64,000 nucleotides of DNA, from the NCBI RefSeq assembly GCF_002806995.1, contig NZ_NIHE01000001.1, positions 248,001 to 312,000 on the forward strand, in the 5' to 3' direction. A program made the translations under genes and the position numbers. Under the pieces are notes generated by a model. It ran no database searches and had not been told where the DNA came from. It was given only the letters and a program-made list of their open reading frames with translations. Shown here in pieces: positions 1 through 8,946 of this stretch; positions within the stretch are counted from its first letter, which is position 1; the number at the start of each line of letters is the position of its first letter. Origin of the DNA: Confluentibacter lentus (GTDB lineage: Bacteria; Bacteroidota; Bacteroidia; Flavobacteriales; Flavobacteriaceae).

Positions 1-714
1 GACGGCTAAAAACTCAAACTGATTGGTAAAGGCATATTTCCGAAAGTATTTTGATGCCATCAATCTATTTCTTAAATCCTCTTCTACAGCTAACAACTGT
101 GAAAGTTCATTAAATGAATCACTAAAAATAGTAGAGCTAATATCACGTTCTTTTATACTGTTCAAATGTATGGCATGTGTAAATTCATGAATACCTAAAT
201 TTAAATTATCATTTTTCACATCAAATCCTTGTTTAAAATCCTCCCACGACAACACTAAAGTTTGAAATTTTGGGTTAAACTCCCCTTTATGATAGGCCTT
301 GTTGGTATTAGAATAAAATTTATTTGGGTAGACCACTATTTTTGAAATAAGGGCAATATAAAAATCCCTAAAACCAAAAGTGAGCATAACGGCTGTAGCT
401 GATATCAAAACCTTTATATCATCGGTAATTACAAGACCATCCCTACCAATAAAGTCTTTATCCTTAATAAAGGAAGCCACGCGATGTTCAAAATAAGATT
501 TTTGTTTATTCGATAGTTTCTTATAAAAAGAAAAATTATTTATTAAAATATGCTTTTGCTGTTCATTGAGTTTCTTTAAAAAAGGATAAAAATGAATATA
601 AAAAGGCTTTCTGTATTTTAGAACATAAGCTACCTCAATCATTTTTGCAGCAAAATGAAAAATTAAATAAACCGAAACCGCGACAAAAATTCCTATAACT
701 GTATTACTCCCCAT
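1..714 (-). CDS. MtfA-like zinc-dependent peptidase (3' part cut off by window start)
   Basis: The reading frame runs off the window edge, so only the first 238 residues are visible. The start is the ATG at 714 (protein begins MGSNTVIGIF). Residues about 5-25 form an N-terminal membrane segment. A zincin motif, H-E-F-T-H in the context NLGIHEFTHAIH, lies near residue 180, followed by an acidic helix (FNELSQLLAVEEDLR) that could supply the third ligand, as in the M90/MtfA family (family knowledge). MtfA of Escherichia coli binds the Mlc repressor, but nothing here suggests that role. The family call rests on HEXXH and overall layout. The gene is divergent from the carboxylesterase at 1054. Confidence 0.72.
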   Translation of the reverse strand, partial: MGSNTVIGIFVAVSVYLIFHFAAKMIEVAYVLKYRKPFYIHFYPFLKKLNEQQKHILINNFSFYKKLSNKQKSYFEHRVASFIKDKDFIGRDGLVITDDIKVLISATAVMLTFGFRDFYIALISKIVVYPNKFYSNTNKAYHKGEFNPKFQTLVLSWEDFKQGFDVKNDNLNLGIHEFTHAIHLNSIKERDISSTIFSDSFNELSQLLAVEEDLRNRLMASKYFRKYAFTNQFEFLAV

Positions 715-1053
715 AAAAATCTATGTTAAAACATTTTGAACCACCTAAATATCGGTTTACTTAAATTAAAATTACAAAACATTAGTGTAAAACCTTGCCT
801 TAATTTTAAAGTTTAAAAAAATTCTGTAAATACACCTCTTTTAAATAACTGGTTTGCCTATAAAACAATAAAGATTTTGTTTAAAAAATGTATCTTTAAA
901 TGCAATTTTTTTATAAAAAACATTGAATAACATTACACCACAATTTAAAACTACCAAGATTTCACTATATCAAGGCATAAGTTTTTTATTATTGACCATA
1001 AAAATAAAAAGTTATTCTTGGCCAAAAACCAACAAACTAAACACATTCTAATT
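715..1053. other. Divergent intergenic region, AT-rich
   Basis: This gap separates the divergent peptidase and carboxylesterase genes. It is very AT-rich with no credible ORF. A near-match to the Bacteroidetes -7 box (TATCTTTA, about 891-898) faces the carboxylesterase but has no TTG at the usual 17-23 nt upstream spacing, so no promoter is called. No hairpin or repeat stands out. Confidence 0.5.
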
Positions 1054-2607
1054 ATGAAAAAAATCACAATCTATTTAGTGGCTATATGTATGACATTTGC
1101 TATTATATCTTGTTCCAAAGCAGAACCAGGACAAGTAAAAACAGAAGATGGATGGGTGCAAGGAACTGTCAAAGACAGTTTAACCATTTTTAAAGGCATC
1201 CCTTTTGCCGCACCACCCATTGGAGATTTACGTTGGAAAGCGCCTCAACCCGTTGAAAAATGGGAAGGCATAAAACAAACCACGGAGTTCGCTCCAGGAC
1301 CCATGCAAGGCGGAAATCCACCTTCAGGAAAAAGCGAAGATTGTTTATACTTAAATATTTGGACGCCAGCCCAAAAAGCCGATGAAAAAATTCCTGTACT
1401 GGTTTGGATTTATGGCGGAGGCTTTGGTGCAGGTGCCACCTCAGAAACTGTTTATAATGGTGAAAAACTAGCAAAGAAGGGTGTTGTTCTTGTTAGTATT
1501 GCCTATCGTGTCGGCATACTTGGCTTTATGGCTCACCCCGAATTGAGTGCAGAAAACCCCAACAAGGTATCTGGAAATTATGGCCTGCTTGATATGATTG
1601 CTGGCTTGGAATGGATACAAAAAAACATCGCTGCATTTGGAGGAGACCCCAACAAAGTAACCATTTTTGGGGAATCCGCCGGAGGTATAGCCGTAAGCAT
1701 GTTAAGCGCTTCGCCATTGGCGAAAGGCTTATTTCATGGGGCTATTTCACAAAGTGGCGGGTCGTTTGGGCCTTCCCGACCAACCACCTATCCCGGGGAA
1801 AATCAAAAAACATTACAAGATGCCGAAAAAGATGGCGTGGTTTATGCTGAAACCGCTGGCGTTTCCTCTATAGCTGAGCTAAGAGGCATTGTAGCAGATA
1901 GTCTTCCGGGTGGCAGAGGATGGCCCATCATTGATGGGTATGTTATACCAGATGACCAATATACCTTATATGAATCTGGGAAGTTTAATGATACGCCTAT
2001 TTTGGTTGGCTACAACTCGGATGAAGGAGCCAGTTTTACCCGTACAAAAGATCCACAAGAATACATTGCCAGTGTGAAAGAACGGTATGGTGATTTTGCA
2101 GAAGACTTGCTAAAGGCCTACCCTGTTACCGACAGTACCGTTCCTAAAACTGCCCGCGACTTATCTCGTGATGCTGCTTTTGGATGGCATACATGGAGTT
2201 GGGCAAGATTACAAGCTAAAAAAGGGCAACATAAAGCCTATTTTTATTATTTTGATCAACATCCAGATTATCCTAAAGATTCTCCTCGTTTTGGTTATGG
2301 ATCGCCACACGGACAAGATGTTGCCTATGTATTTATGAATTTAGATGCTTACAATCCTGAAATCACCAAAACCGATCTTGAACTTTCCGAAGCTATTGGC
2401 ACCTATTGGACAAACTTTGCTAAATATGGGAGTCCAAATGGCGAGAATGTTCCTGAATGGCCCGCCTTTAGTGATGCCAATCCCGAAGTGATGTATTTGG
2501 GTCCAACACCATATCTTGGCCCCGTACCAAGTGCAGGATCACTCGAAGTATTGGATGATTATTTTGAATGGCGACGAACACCAGAAGGCGAAGCTTGGGC
2601 TAAATAA
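1054..2607 (+). CDS. Type-B carboxylesterase, lipoprotein
   Basis: A 517-residue alpha/beta-hydrolase of the carboxylesterase type B family, expected to hydrolyse carboxylic esters; the substrate is unknown. The start is set at ATG 1054 because it gives a lipoprotein signal peptide (hydrophobic residues 4-18, lipobox ending at Cys20); the frame also extends upstream to a TTG at 1018, which would spoil the signal. Visible motifs are the oxyanion-hole GGGF (121-124), nucleophile Ser208 in F-G-E-S-A-G-G, acid Glu324 in N-S-D-E-G, and His419 in S-P-H-G-Q-D. All three catalytic positions are present. The enolase-superfamily gene follows after 38 bases, probably in the same transcript, which hints at joint handling of an esterified sugar or sugar acid (inference). 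A paralogue lies at 22545-23969. Confidence 0.9.
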   Translation: MKKITIYLVAICMTFAIISCSKAEPGQVKTEDGWVQGTVKDSLTIFKGIPFAAPPIGDLRWKAPQPVEKWEGIKQTTEFAPGPMQGGNPPSGKSEDCLYLNIWTPAQKADEKIPVLVWIYGGGFGAGATSETVYNGEKLAKKGVVLVSIAYRVGILGFMAHPELSAENPNKVSGNYGLLDMIAGLEWIQKNIAAFGGDPNKVTIFGESAGGIAVSMLSASPLAKGLFHGAISQSGGSFGPSRPTTYPGENQKTLQDAEKDGVVYAETAGVSSIAELRGIVADSLPGGRGWPIIDGYVIPDDQYTLYESGKFNDTPILVGYNSDEGASFTRTKDPQEYIASVKERYGDFAEDLLKAYPVTDSTVPKTARDLSRDAAFGWHTWSWARLQAKKGQHKAYFYYFDQHPDYPKDSPRFGYGSPHGQDVAYVFMNLDAYNPEITKTDLELSEAIGTYWTNFAKYGSPNGENVPEWPAFSDANPEVMYLGPTPYLGPVPSAGSLEVLDDYFEWRRTPEGEAWAK

Positions 2608-2645
2608 ATTTAAGCATCAAAAAAATGAACCACTAAACTAATCAC

Positions 2646-3950
2646 ATGGATATGAAAAATTTAACACGCCGTCATTGGCTTAAAGGCATCTCAATGGGTG
2701 TTGCTGGCCTTTTGGTACATGAGCAGGCTACCGCCAAAAGCAGTGAAAAAATCAATTATACAACTGCTCTTATAAATCCAAAGGATGATTTGAAAATTAC
2801 AAAACTAGAGATTATCCCTGTAAATACGCTTCGTACTATTTTTATAAAACTGCATACAAATGCAGGAATTGTAGGTTTAGGAGAAGGCACTGTAGAAGGC
2901 CGGATAAATACCACTATGGCTGCAATAAAAGAGTTAGAAAATTATCTTATAGGCAAAGATCCAAGGTTGGTGGCTCATCATTGGCAGGCCATTTATCGAC
3001 ACGCTTTCTATCGAGGTGGTATTGTTCTAACTTCGGCTCTTTCAGCTGTTGATATAGCCATGTGGGATATAAAAGGCAAAGCCTTAGGTGTTCCCGTTTA
3101 TGAATTGTTGGGCGGACTTACCCGGGATCGCATACGTGTGTACGGCCAAGCTCAAACACCCGAAGAAGCTAAAAAAATTATGGCCGAAGGTTATACATCC
3201 ATGAAGGTTGGCGTAACTTCAAGTCGTGGACGTTTATCTAGGTATGTGGAAAACCCTGATTTTGTTCAAGGAGTGGTTGAAAATATCCAAGCAATACGTG
3301 ATGTTATAGGTCCAAAAGTAGATATGGGTATTGAACTTCATGGCGATCATGAACCCCAAACCTCCATGCTATTAATAAAGGCGTTAGAAAAATTTCAACC
3401 GTGGTTTTATGAAGAACCAATACAGTTTCAAAATTTACCATTAATGGCAGAAATGGCTAAAAAAACACATATTCCATTTGCAACTGGAGAACGTATGGTT
3501 ACTAAATGGCAATTCCGTGATCTATTGGAACTTAAGGCTGCATCTTTATTGCAACCTGACATAACGCATTGTGGTGGCATTACAGAGATGAAAGCTATTG
3601 CAAATTTAGCTGAAGCACATTATGCAGGTATGTTACCGCATGCTAAAGAAGGCATGATAGGTGCAGTTGCATCTATGCATGTTGCTGCCACGATTCCTAA
3701 TTTTGTATGCCATGAACTTCCCAGTCTTCAAGCCGCCCCTAATGATGGTGTGGAACGAAGTTATTTAGGCAAAAGTTACATAACCAAACCTTTAATCATG
3801 AAAAATGGTGAAATTATGATAGCTGGTAATTTTGATGGTCCTGGATTAGGTATTGCTCTAGACGAAAATATTATTGAAAATGAAAAAAACGTACCAGAAT
3901 GGGAATTTCCTGAAATGTGGGATACTGATGGGTCTGTAAAAGACCATTAA
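2646..3950 (+). CDS. Enolase-superfamily enzyme, mandelate racemase/sugar-acid dehydratase type
   Basis: A 434-residue protein of the mandelate racemase/muconate lactonizing branch of the enolase superfamily, most like D-galactonate-type dehydratases, which remove water from acid sugars in a Mg2+-dependent reaction (family knowledge). A twin-arginine-like leader is visible (T-R-R-H-W-L-K-G, residues 7-14, then a hydrophobic stretch to about 24), suggesting export folded. Capping domain is about 50-170 and barrel about 170-420. Likely metal ligands are Glu230 (IELHGDH), Glu256/257 (YEEP) and Glu282 (TGER); Asp305 (QPD) and His332 (LPHAK) fit catalytic positions. An exported sugar-acid dehydratase is uncommon, since catabolic members are cytoplasmic. 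ATG 2652 is an alternative start. Substrate unknown. Confidence 0.82.
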   Translation: MDMKNLTRRHWLKGISMGVAGLLVHEQATAKSSEKINYTTALINPKDDLKITKLEIIPVNTLRTIFIKLHTNAGIVGLGEGTVEGRINTTMAAIKELENYLIGKDPRLVAHHWQAIYRHAFYRGGIVLTSALSAVDIAMWDIKGKALGVPVYELLGGLTRDRIRVYGQAQTPEEAKKIMAEGYTSMKVGVTSSRGRLSRYVENPDFVQGVVENIQAIRDVIGPKVDMGIELHGDHEPQTSMLLIKALEKFQPWFYEEPIQFQNLPLMAEMAKKTHIPFATGERMVTKWQFRDLLELKAASLLQPDITHCGGITEMKAIANLAEAHYAGMLPHAKEGMIGAVASMHVAATIPNFVCHELPSLQAAPNDGVERSYLGKSYITKPLIMKNGEIMIAGNFDGPGLGIALDENIIENEKNVPEWEFPEMWDTDGSVKDH

Positions 3951-4091
3951 AGCTTTTGTAGTCAATATTTGCCCTTGTTTGATTATAGTATTTTTATAGA
4001 ATCATAGTATGTATCCCCAATTTAGAAAAGAAACGGATAACTACCATTTAAACTAAAACCTAGAGCACAAATTAGCAAACTTCTAGAAACC

Positions 4092-4125
4092 AAAAACCAT
4101 GTAATTTTCTAATTACATGGTTTTT
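4092..4125. terminator. Bidirectional intrinsic terminator
   Basis: A perfect 15-bp inverted repeat (left arm 4092-4106 AAAAACCATGTAATT, loop TTCT, right arm 4111-4125) ends in a T-run on both strands. It sits between the convergent dehydratase gene and tRNA-Arg and can stop both transcripts. Confidence 0.8.
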
Positions 4126-4131
4126 ATTTTG

Positions 4132-4205
4132 TGACCGCGAAGGGATTCGAACCCCCAACCCTCAGAGCCGAAATCTGATATTCTATCCAATTGAACTACG
4201 CAGCC
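4132..4205 (-). tRNA. tRNA-Arg (anticodon TCG)
   Basis: A 74-nt cloverleaf on the minus strand. The acceptor stem GGCTGCG (4205-4199) pairs with CGCGGTC (4139-4133), including two G-U pairs, with discriminator A at 4132. The anticodon stem is TCAGA/TCTGA with a seven-base loop TTTCGGC, giving anticodon TCG, which reads CGA-type arginine codons. The T loop GTTCGAATC is present. The 3' CCA is not encoded (the next base is C, then T-rich terminator sequence on the + strand). Confidence 0.93.
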
Positions 4206-4281
4206 GAAATATTGATTATTTTTTATTCGCTATTTATTATTGTAACACTTAATATTACAACTAATATTACAACTCATATTT

Positions 4282-4731
4282 TTACGACAACTTAGCTTTT
4301 ACAATGTTGGAAATGGTTTTACCATCGGCTTGACCTGCTAATTCTTTATTGGCCAATCCCATGACTTTGCCCATATCTTTCATGCCTTGAGCGCCGACTT
4401 GGTTTATAATGTTTACAACTACTTTTTCAACATCTTCGTCACTTAAAGCTACTGGTAAAAATTGACTGATAACTTCGGCTTCTGCTAATTCTGGTGCTGC
4501 CAAATCCTCACGTCCTTGCGCCAAATAAATGGCAGCACTGTCTTTACGCTGCTTCACTTGTTTTTGAAGTATTTTAAACTCTTGATCTTCTGTTAACTCC
4601 GCTTGCGCGCCTTCTTCTGTTTGAGCCAATAAAATAGCGGATTTTACAGCTCTTAATGCCGTTAAAGCTGTTGTATCTTTTGCTTTCATGGCGTCTTTTA
4701 ATGCCGACATGATACCTTCTTGTAAACTCAT
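4282..4731 (-). CDS. yqeY: GatB/YqeY domain protein
   Basis: A 149-residue cytoplasmic protein of the YqeY family, related to the C-terminal tRNA-binding domain of the amidotransferase subunit GatB. The typical start (MSLQEGIMSALKDAMKAKD), the helix R-A-V-K-S-A-I and the QADGKTISNIVKAKL end are present, and the length is normal for free-standing YqeY. Its role is not well defined; a tRNA-linked function is inferred from GatB. It lies downstream of ftsZ on the same strand but is separated from it by a strong terminator, so it is probably transcribed separately. Confidence 0.88.
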   Translation of the reverse strand: MSLQEGIMSALKDAMKAKDTTALTALRAVKSAILLAQTEEGAQAELTEDQEFKILQKQVKQRKDSAAIYLAQGREDLAAPELAEAEVISQFLPVALSDEDVEKVVVNIINQVGAQGMKDMGKVMGLANKELAGQADGKTISNIVKAKLS

Positions 4732-4773
4732 AATATAAATTGTATTTAGAATGCGAAGATAATAAGAAAAAAA

Positions 4774-4798
4774 GATTCCTGCCTACGCAGGAATGACA
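4774..4798. repeat. REP-like palindromic repeat (single copy)
   Basis: A 25-bp sequence with palindromic core CCTGCCTACGCAGG flanked by GATT and AATGACA. Its exact reverse complement recurs at 54241-54265, nearly 50 kb away, so it belongs to a dispersed intergenic palindrome family. It lies between yqeY and the ftsZ terminator, where it disrupts no gene. Confidence 0.8.
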
Positions 4799-4848
4799 AA
4801 TAACTTTTGATTTATCTTATTGAGATTCCCTCCTTCTAGGTAATAAAA

Positions 4849-4880
4849 AACCCGAAAAGCTGAGGGATTCTTTTCGGGTT
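4849..4880 (-). terminator. Terminator of the dcw operon, after ftsZ
   Basis: A perfect 11-bp stem (AACCCGAAAAG at 4849-4859 with its complement at 4870-4880) and a 10-nt loop. Read on the minus strand it is followed directly by TTTTTTATTA, a classic intrinsic terminator 28 bases after the ftsZ stop codon. Confidence 0.88.
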
Positions 4881-4907
4881 CATAACTAAGTTAGGCTAGC
4901 ATATATT

Positions 4908-6857
4908 TTAATCTACGTTATCGTGTAAATAAGAATTGTTTGTTCTTAATTGAATATCATCATTATCATCTACGCCAATACTGGTTCTAGACATGTCTGT
5001 TTCTGATGAATGTTTGGCATCTTCAAGATTAACGCCCTGACGTTTGTAAGCAGGTACTTTTTCAAAATCATCAATTTTCGAACTATTGAATTTATAATTA
5101 AAGTCTTTCATTTTACGTCTTCGCTCTTGGGCACGCTCTTTAAGCATATCTGAAATAGGGCTATTCATAGGGTCTATCTCATCACAAATGTCTTCAGTAA
5201 CCTCTTTTGCTATAATTTTCTTTTCAAAAACCACATTATAATCTTCTTCTTCAGCAATATCTTTAAGTGACACTTGTTTTTTGTTCATAGATGATTCTAC
5301 TTCAATATAATCTTCTAGCGTATAACGAATATCACCTGCTTCATTAGATTCTGTTACAGTAATAAGTTCTACATAATCATTTACCGGCATTTTTTTAACC
5401 TCCTCGCTAGCTTCATACGACATCATATCATCCTCTGCAACTGCGCTGGTAAGTGGCAAATCAAAAGTGAGCGTAATTTGTTGCTCTTCTTCAACCTCAA
5501 CCTCTTTTGCCTTATTTGACATTTTAGTGACAGGCTTTATAATAAAGTCATCTTCTTCTTTAATGCTTGCCTTTATTTCTTCATAAACAACTTTAATATT
5601 TTTTATAATATCGGTTGTTGGAATTAAATTGATATCTCTTAAAAAATATTCTTGCTTTGGTTTAATCTCTTGTTTTTTAGTATCTGGTTGAACCAACTCT
5701 TCGTCAACTTCAATATCTAAAGTATGGCGAACTACTGGAGTTTCTTTTTTAGTTTCAAGTTCTATAACCGGAGCAATAATTACTGGCTCTTTTTCTTTTG
5801 GGCTTAATTCCCTTTCATCAACTAAAGAGTGAATTACTTTTTTGGTTTCACTATTAGAAATTTCATCTTGTTGCTCAACGTTAAATCCCGTAGCTATGAT
5901 AGTAACACCAATAGATTCTTCCAACTTTTCGTCTTCACCAACTCCCATTATAATATTAGCACCATGACCAGCTTCATTTTGGATATGATCGTTTATTTCT
6001 CCAATTTCATCAATGGTTATTTCATGAGTACCAGAAACAATAAGCAGCAATACATTTTTGGCTCCGGTAATTTTATTGTCATTCAATAATGGTGAATCCA
6101 ATGCTTTTCTAATAGCTTCTTGTGCACGGTTTTGACCCGATGCTAATGCAGACCCCATAATAGCTGTACCACTATTGCTTAATACCGTTTTAGCATCACG
6201 TAAATCGATGTTTTGCGTGTAATGGTGCGTAATAACTTCGGCTATACCACGAGCAGCAGTAGATAGCACTTCATCTGCCTTCGAGAAACCAGCCTTAAAA
6301 CCTAAATTCCCGTATACTTCACGAAGTTTATTATTATTAATCACAATCAAAGAATCTACAACGCTTCTTAATTTTTCAATCCCTATTTGAGATTGTTCAA
6401 TACGCATTTTACCCTCAAACTGAAAAGGCATGGTTACAATCCCTACTGTTAAAATATCTAAGTCCTTAGCCATTTTAGCAATAATAGGTGCTGCACCTGT
6501 GCCTGTACCACCACCCATGCCGGCCGTGATGAAAACCATTTTGGTATTTGAATCTAACATATTGGAAATGTCTTCATAACTCTCAACAGCAGACTGCTCT
6601 CCAATTTGTGGATTTGCTCCCGCTCCTAACCCTTCGGTTAAATTGAGACCTAATTGGATTTTATTTGGGACACCACTGTTTTGAAGTGCTTGTGCATCTG
6701 TATTACAAATGTAAAAGTCTACTCCTTTAATGCCTTGTTGGAACATGTGATTGATAGCATTGCTACCACCACCGCCAACACCAATAACTTTAATGACATT
6801 TGATTGATTTTTTGGTAAATCAAATGCGATACTTTCGAATTCTTTTTTGCTGCTCAT
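4908..6857 (-). CDS. ftsZ: Cell division GTPase FtsZ
   Basis: The tubulin-like GTPase that polymerises into the cytokinetic Z-ring. The N-terminal GTPase domain has the nucleotide-binding GVGGGGSNA (27-34) and the tubulin signature GGGTGTG (115-121). After about residue 335 comes a very long, acidic, low-complexity tail, so the protein is 649 residues against about 380-400 in E. coli; long tails are usual in Bacteroidetes. Near the end are a basic segment (KERAQERRRKMKD) and K-V-P-A-Y-K-R-Q, which resembles the conserved C-terminal peptide that binds FtsA, here followed by about 30 further residues rather than ending the protein. Last gene of the dcw cluster, 52 bases after ftsA. Confidence 0.97.
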   Translation of the reverse strand: MSSKKEFESIAFDLPKNQSNVIKVIGVGGGGSNAINHMFQQGIKGVDFYICNTDAQALQNSGVPNKIQLGLNLTEGLGAGANPQIGEQSAVESYEDISNMLDSNTKMVFITAGMGGGTGTGAAPIIAKMAKDLDILTVGIVTMPFQFEGKMRIEQSQIGIEKLRSVVDSLIVINNNKLREVYGNLGFKAGFSKADEVLSTAARGIAEVITHHYTQNIDLRDAKTVLSNSGTAIMGSALASGQNRAQEAIRKALDSPLLNDNKITGAKNVLLLIVSGTHEITIDEIGEINDHIQNEAGHGANIIMGVGEDEKLEESIGVTIIATGFNVEQQDEISNSETKKVIHSLVDERELSPKEKEPVIIAPVIELETKKETPVVRHTLDIEVDEELVQPDTKKQEIKPKQEYFLRDINLIPTTDIIKNIKVVYEEIKASIKEEDDFIIKPVTKMSNKAKEVEVEEEQQITLTFDLPLTSAVAEDDMMSYEASEEVKKMPVNDYVELITVTESNEAGDIRYTLEDYIEVESSMNKKQVSLKDIAEEEDYNVVFEKKIIAKEVTEDICDEIDPMNSPISDMLKERAQERRRKMKDFNYKFNSSKIDDFEKVPAYKRQGVNLEDAKHSSETDMSRTSIGVDDNDDIQLRTNNSYLHDNVD

Positions 6858-6909
6858 AAATTCTGTTTTACTGGGGTTTGATACTTAATATTTTAATTCT
6901 ATGGATTTA

Positions 6910-8223
6910 TTATTCTGCGTTATCTAAAAAATCTTTAACCCTTTCGGTTAACTTATCTAGAAACGAACGTCGTTCTTTTGTTGGTTTTTCAACTGGCTTC
7001 TCTTCTTGTTTTTCCTCTACAGTTTTGGGCGATAATTTTTCTTTCAGTTCTACTTTTTTTCGTTCATTACGTTTGATGCCATCTAAAACCAACCCAACAG
7101 CTGTTGCATACAACGGACTTGTTATTTCCTCATCACTATCTCCTGCCAAATGTTCATTAGGATAACCTATTCTGGTGTCCATCCCCGTAATATATTCTAC
7201 CAATTGCTTAAGATGTTTTAATTGTGCGCCACCACCTGTTAAAACAATCCCGGCTATTAGCTTTTTCTTTTGTTCTTCATGTCCATAGTTTTTAATTTCC
7301 ACGTACACTTGCTCAATAATTTCTACAACACGAGCATGGATGATTTTTGAGAGATTTTTGAGGGTTATCTCTTTTGGTTCTCTGCCTCTTAATCCTGGAA
7401 TAGAAACAATTTCATTTTCTTTATTTTCACCTGGCCATGCAGAACCAAATTTTATTTTTAATAGTTCGGCTTGCTTTTCTATAATGGAGCAACCTTCCTT
7501 AATATCTTCAGTAATAACGTTACCTCCAAACGGAATGACGGCTGTATGCCGAATGATGCCATCTCTAAAAATGGCCAAGTCGGTAGTTCCTCCACCTATA
7601 TCTATCAATGCAACACCTGCTTCTTTTTCTTCTTGACTCAAAACTGCGTTTGCTGATGCTAATGGTTCTAATGTGATACCCTCTAAATTCAAACCGGAAC
7701 TTTGAACACAACGACCAATGTTTCTAATAGACGAAACTTGCCCAACGACCACATGAAAATTAGCTTCCAAACGACCACCATACATACCAATCGGCTCTTT
7801 AATTTCAGCTTGCCCATCCACTTTATATTCTTGTGGCAATACATGAATTATCTCTTCTCCAGGCAACATCACTAATTTATGTACCTGATTGATAAGTCTG
7901 TCTATATCCTCTTCATCAATAACCAAATCGGAGTTAGGCCTTGTGATATAATCACTATGTTGTAAACTACGTATGTGCTGACCTGCAATACCAACCGTGA
8001 CGCCTTCTATTTTCATTTCAGCAGAAGCTTCTGCCTCTTGAATAGCTTGTTGTATGGATTGAATAGTTTGTGTAATATTATTTACCACACCACGGTGCAC
8101 GCCCAAGCTTTTAGATTTGCCAATACCTAAAATTTCAAGCTTGCCGTATTCATTTTTACGACCAATCATTGCCACAATTTTTGTGGTTCCTATGTCTAAT
8201 CCTACTGCTATATTATGATCCAT
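6910..8223 (-). CDS. ftsA: Cell division protein FtsA
   Basis: An actin-fold ATPase that tethers FtsZ to the cytoplasmic membrane and recruits later division proteins. The 437-residue protein shows both phosphate loops, GLDIGTTKIVAMIG near residue 8 and LIDIGGGTTDLAIF near residue 205, and the adenosine motif LTGGGAQL near residue 333. The C terminus (R-R-S-F-L-D-K-L-T-E-R-V-K-D-F-L) is an amphipathic helix fitting the membrane-targeting sequence. It follows ftsQ after only three bases and precedes ftsZ, the standard order. Confidence 0.96.
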   Translation of the reverse strand: MDHNIAVGLDIGTTKIVAMIGRKNEYGKLEILGIGKSKSLGVHRGVVNNITQTIQSIQQAIQEAEASAEMKIEGVTVGIAGQHIRSLQHSDYITRPNSDLVIDEEDIDRLINQVHKLVMLPGEEIIHVLPQEYKVDGQAEIKEPIGMYGGRLEANFHVVVGQVSSIRNIGRCVQSSGLNLEGITLEPLASANAVLSQEEKEAGVALIDIGGGTTDLAIFRDGIIRHTAVIPFGGNVITEDIKEGCSIIEKQAELLKIKFGSAWPGENKENEIVSIPGLRGREPKEITLKNLSKIIHARVVEIIEQVYVEIKNYGHEEQKKKLIAGIVLTGGGAQLKHLKQLVEYITGMDTRIGYPNEHLAGDSDEEITSPLYATAVGLVLDGIKRNERKKVELKEKLSPKTVEEKQEEKPVEKPTKERRSFLDKLTERVKDFLDNAE

Positions 8224-8226
8224 AGT

Positions 8227-8946
8227 CTACGTTTTGGTACATACTACTTGATTATCAAATTGTAAATTAACTTTACTGTAATTATTAAGTGTTTTTTCTT
8301 TTAAACTCTTTTGGTAAAATGCTTTTAGGTTATTTACTTTTTTATCAAGAAAATCAACACTCCCCAATTGAACTAAAAAATGACATTGCCTCAATTTTAA
8401 ATAAATAACTTTATTCTCATCTTGATGGATTTCAACAACATTCTTTTTTAAAAACTCATCACTTTCAATTTTACTTGCAACAGCAAATACATTCTTTAAA
8501 TTATTTTTTTCAACATATCCCGTAACAAGTGGCACTCTGGACGAATAATTTGATGACAATGGCATATAAAAACCTTCGTCATCAATATAATACGACGCAT
8601 TGGTACACACTCTAGCGATTGGTCTTTTTTGTTCGATTTCAGCGGTAAGTGTACCATTTACAGTGACATACACTTCAGCCGATTTAATCATTGGGTTAGA
8701 ATTCAGGGCGCGCTCTAATACATTCAAATCTAAAGTTTCTTTAGGCATATTTTTTACATCGCCATAATTTTGTATTAACAATTTACTAACAGTTTCGTAG
8801 GTGATAAAAAGATTGTTGTCCCCAACAAATTGTATGTTGGGTTGTGATACTTTTCTAACGGCATTTCTACTGGACGCAAAAGCATACAAGAAAACCACTA
8901 AAGCTAGTAGCACTATCATTTTTATGTAATTCCAGTTAACTCGCAA
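8227..8946 (-). CDS. ftsQ: Cell division protein FtsQ (DivIB-type)
   Basis: A bitopic membrane protein of the divisome (239 residues) linking early and late division proteins in the periplasm. One membrane segment is visible (about residues 8-24), followed by a POTRA-like region (IQFVGDNNLFITYETVSKLL, about 38-57, to about 110) and a beta-rich domain. Sequence conservation in FtsQ is low, so the call leans on topology and on the position between murC and ftsA. Its start overlaps the end of murC by 11 bases, indicating translational coupling. Confidence 0.9.
   Translation of the reverse strand: MRVNWNYIKMIVLLALVVFLYAFASSRNAVRKVSQPNIQFVGDNNLFITYETVSKLLIQNYGDVKNMPKETLDLNVLERALNSNPMIKSAEVYVTVNGTLTAEIEQKRPIARVCTNASYYIDDEGFYMPLSSNYSSRVPLVTGYVEKNNLKNVFAVASKIESDEFLKKNVVEIHQDENKVIYLKLRQCHFLVQLGSVDFLDKKVNNLKAFYQKSLKEKTLNNYSKVNLQFDNQVVCTKT

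Noticed and set aside
1018-1053. TTG start giving a longer carboxylesterase
   Set aside because: The added 12 residues are polar and would hide the lipoprotein signal peptide that begins at ATG 1054.
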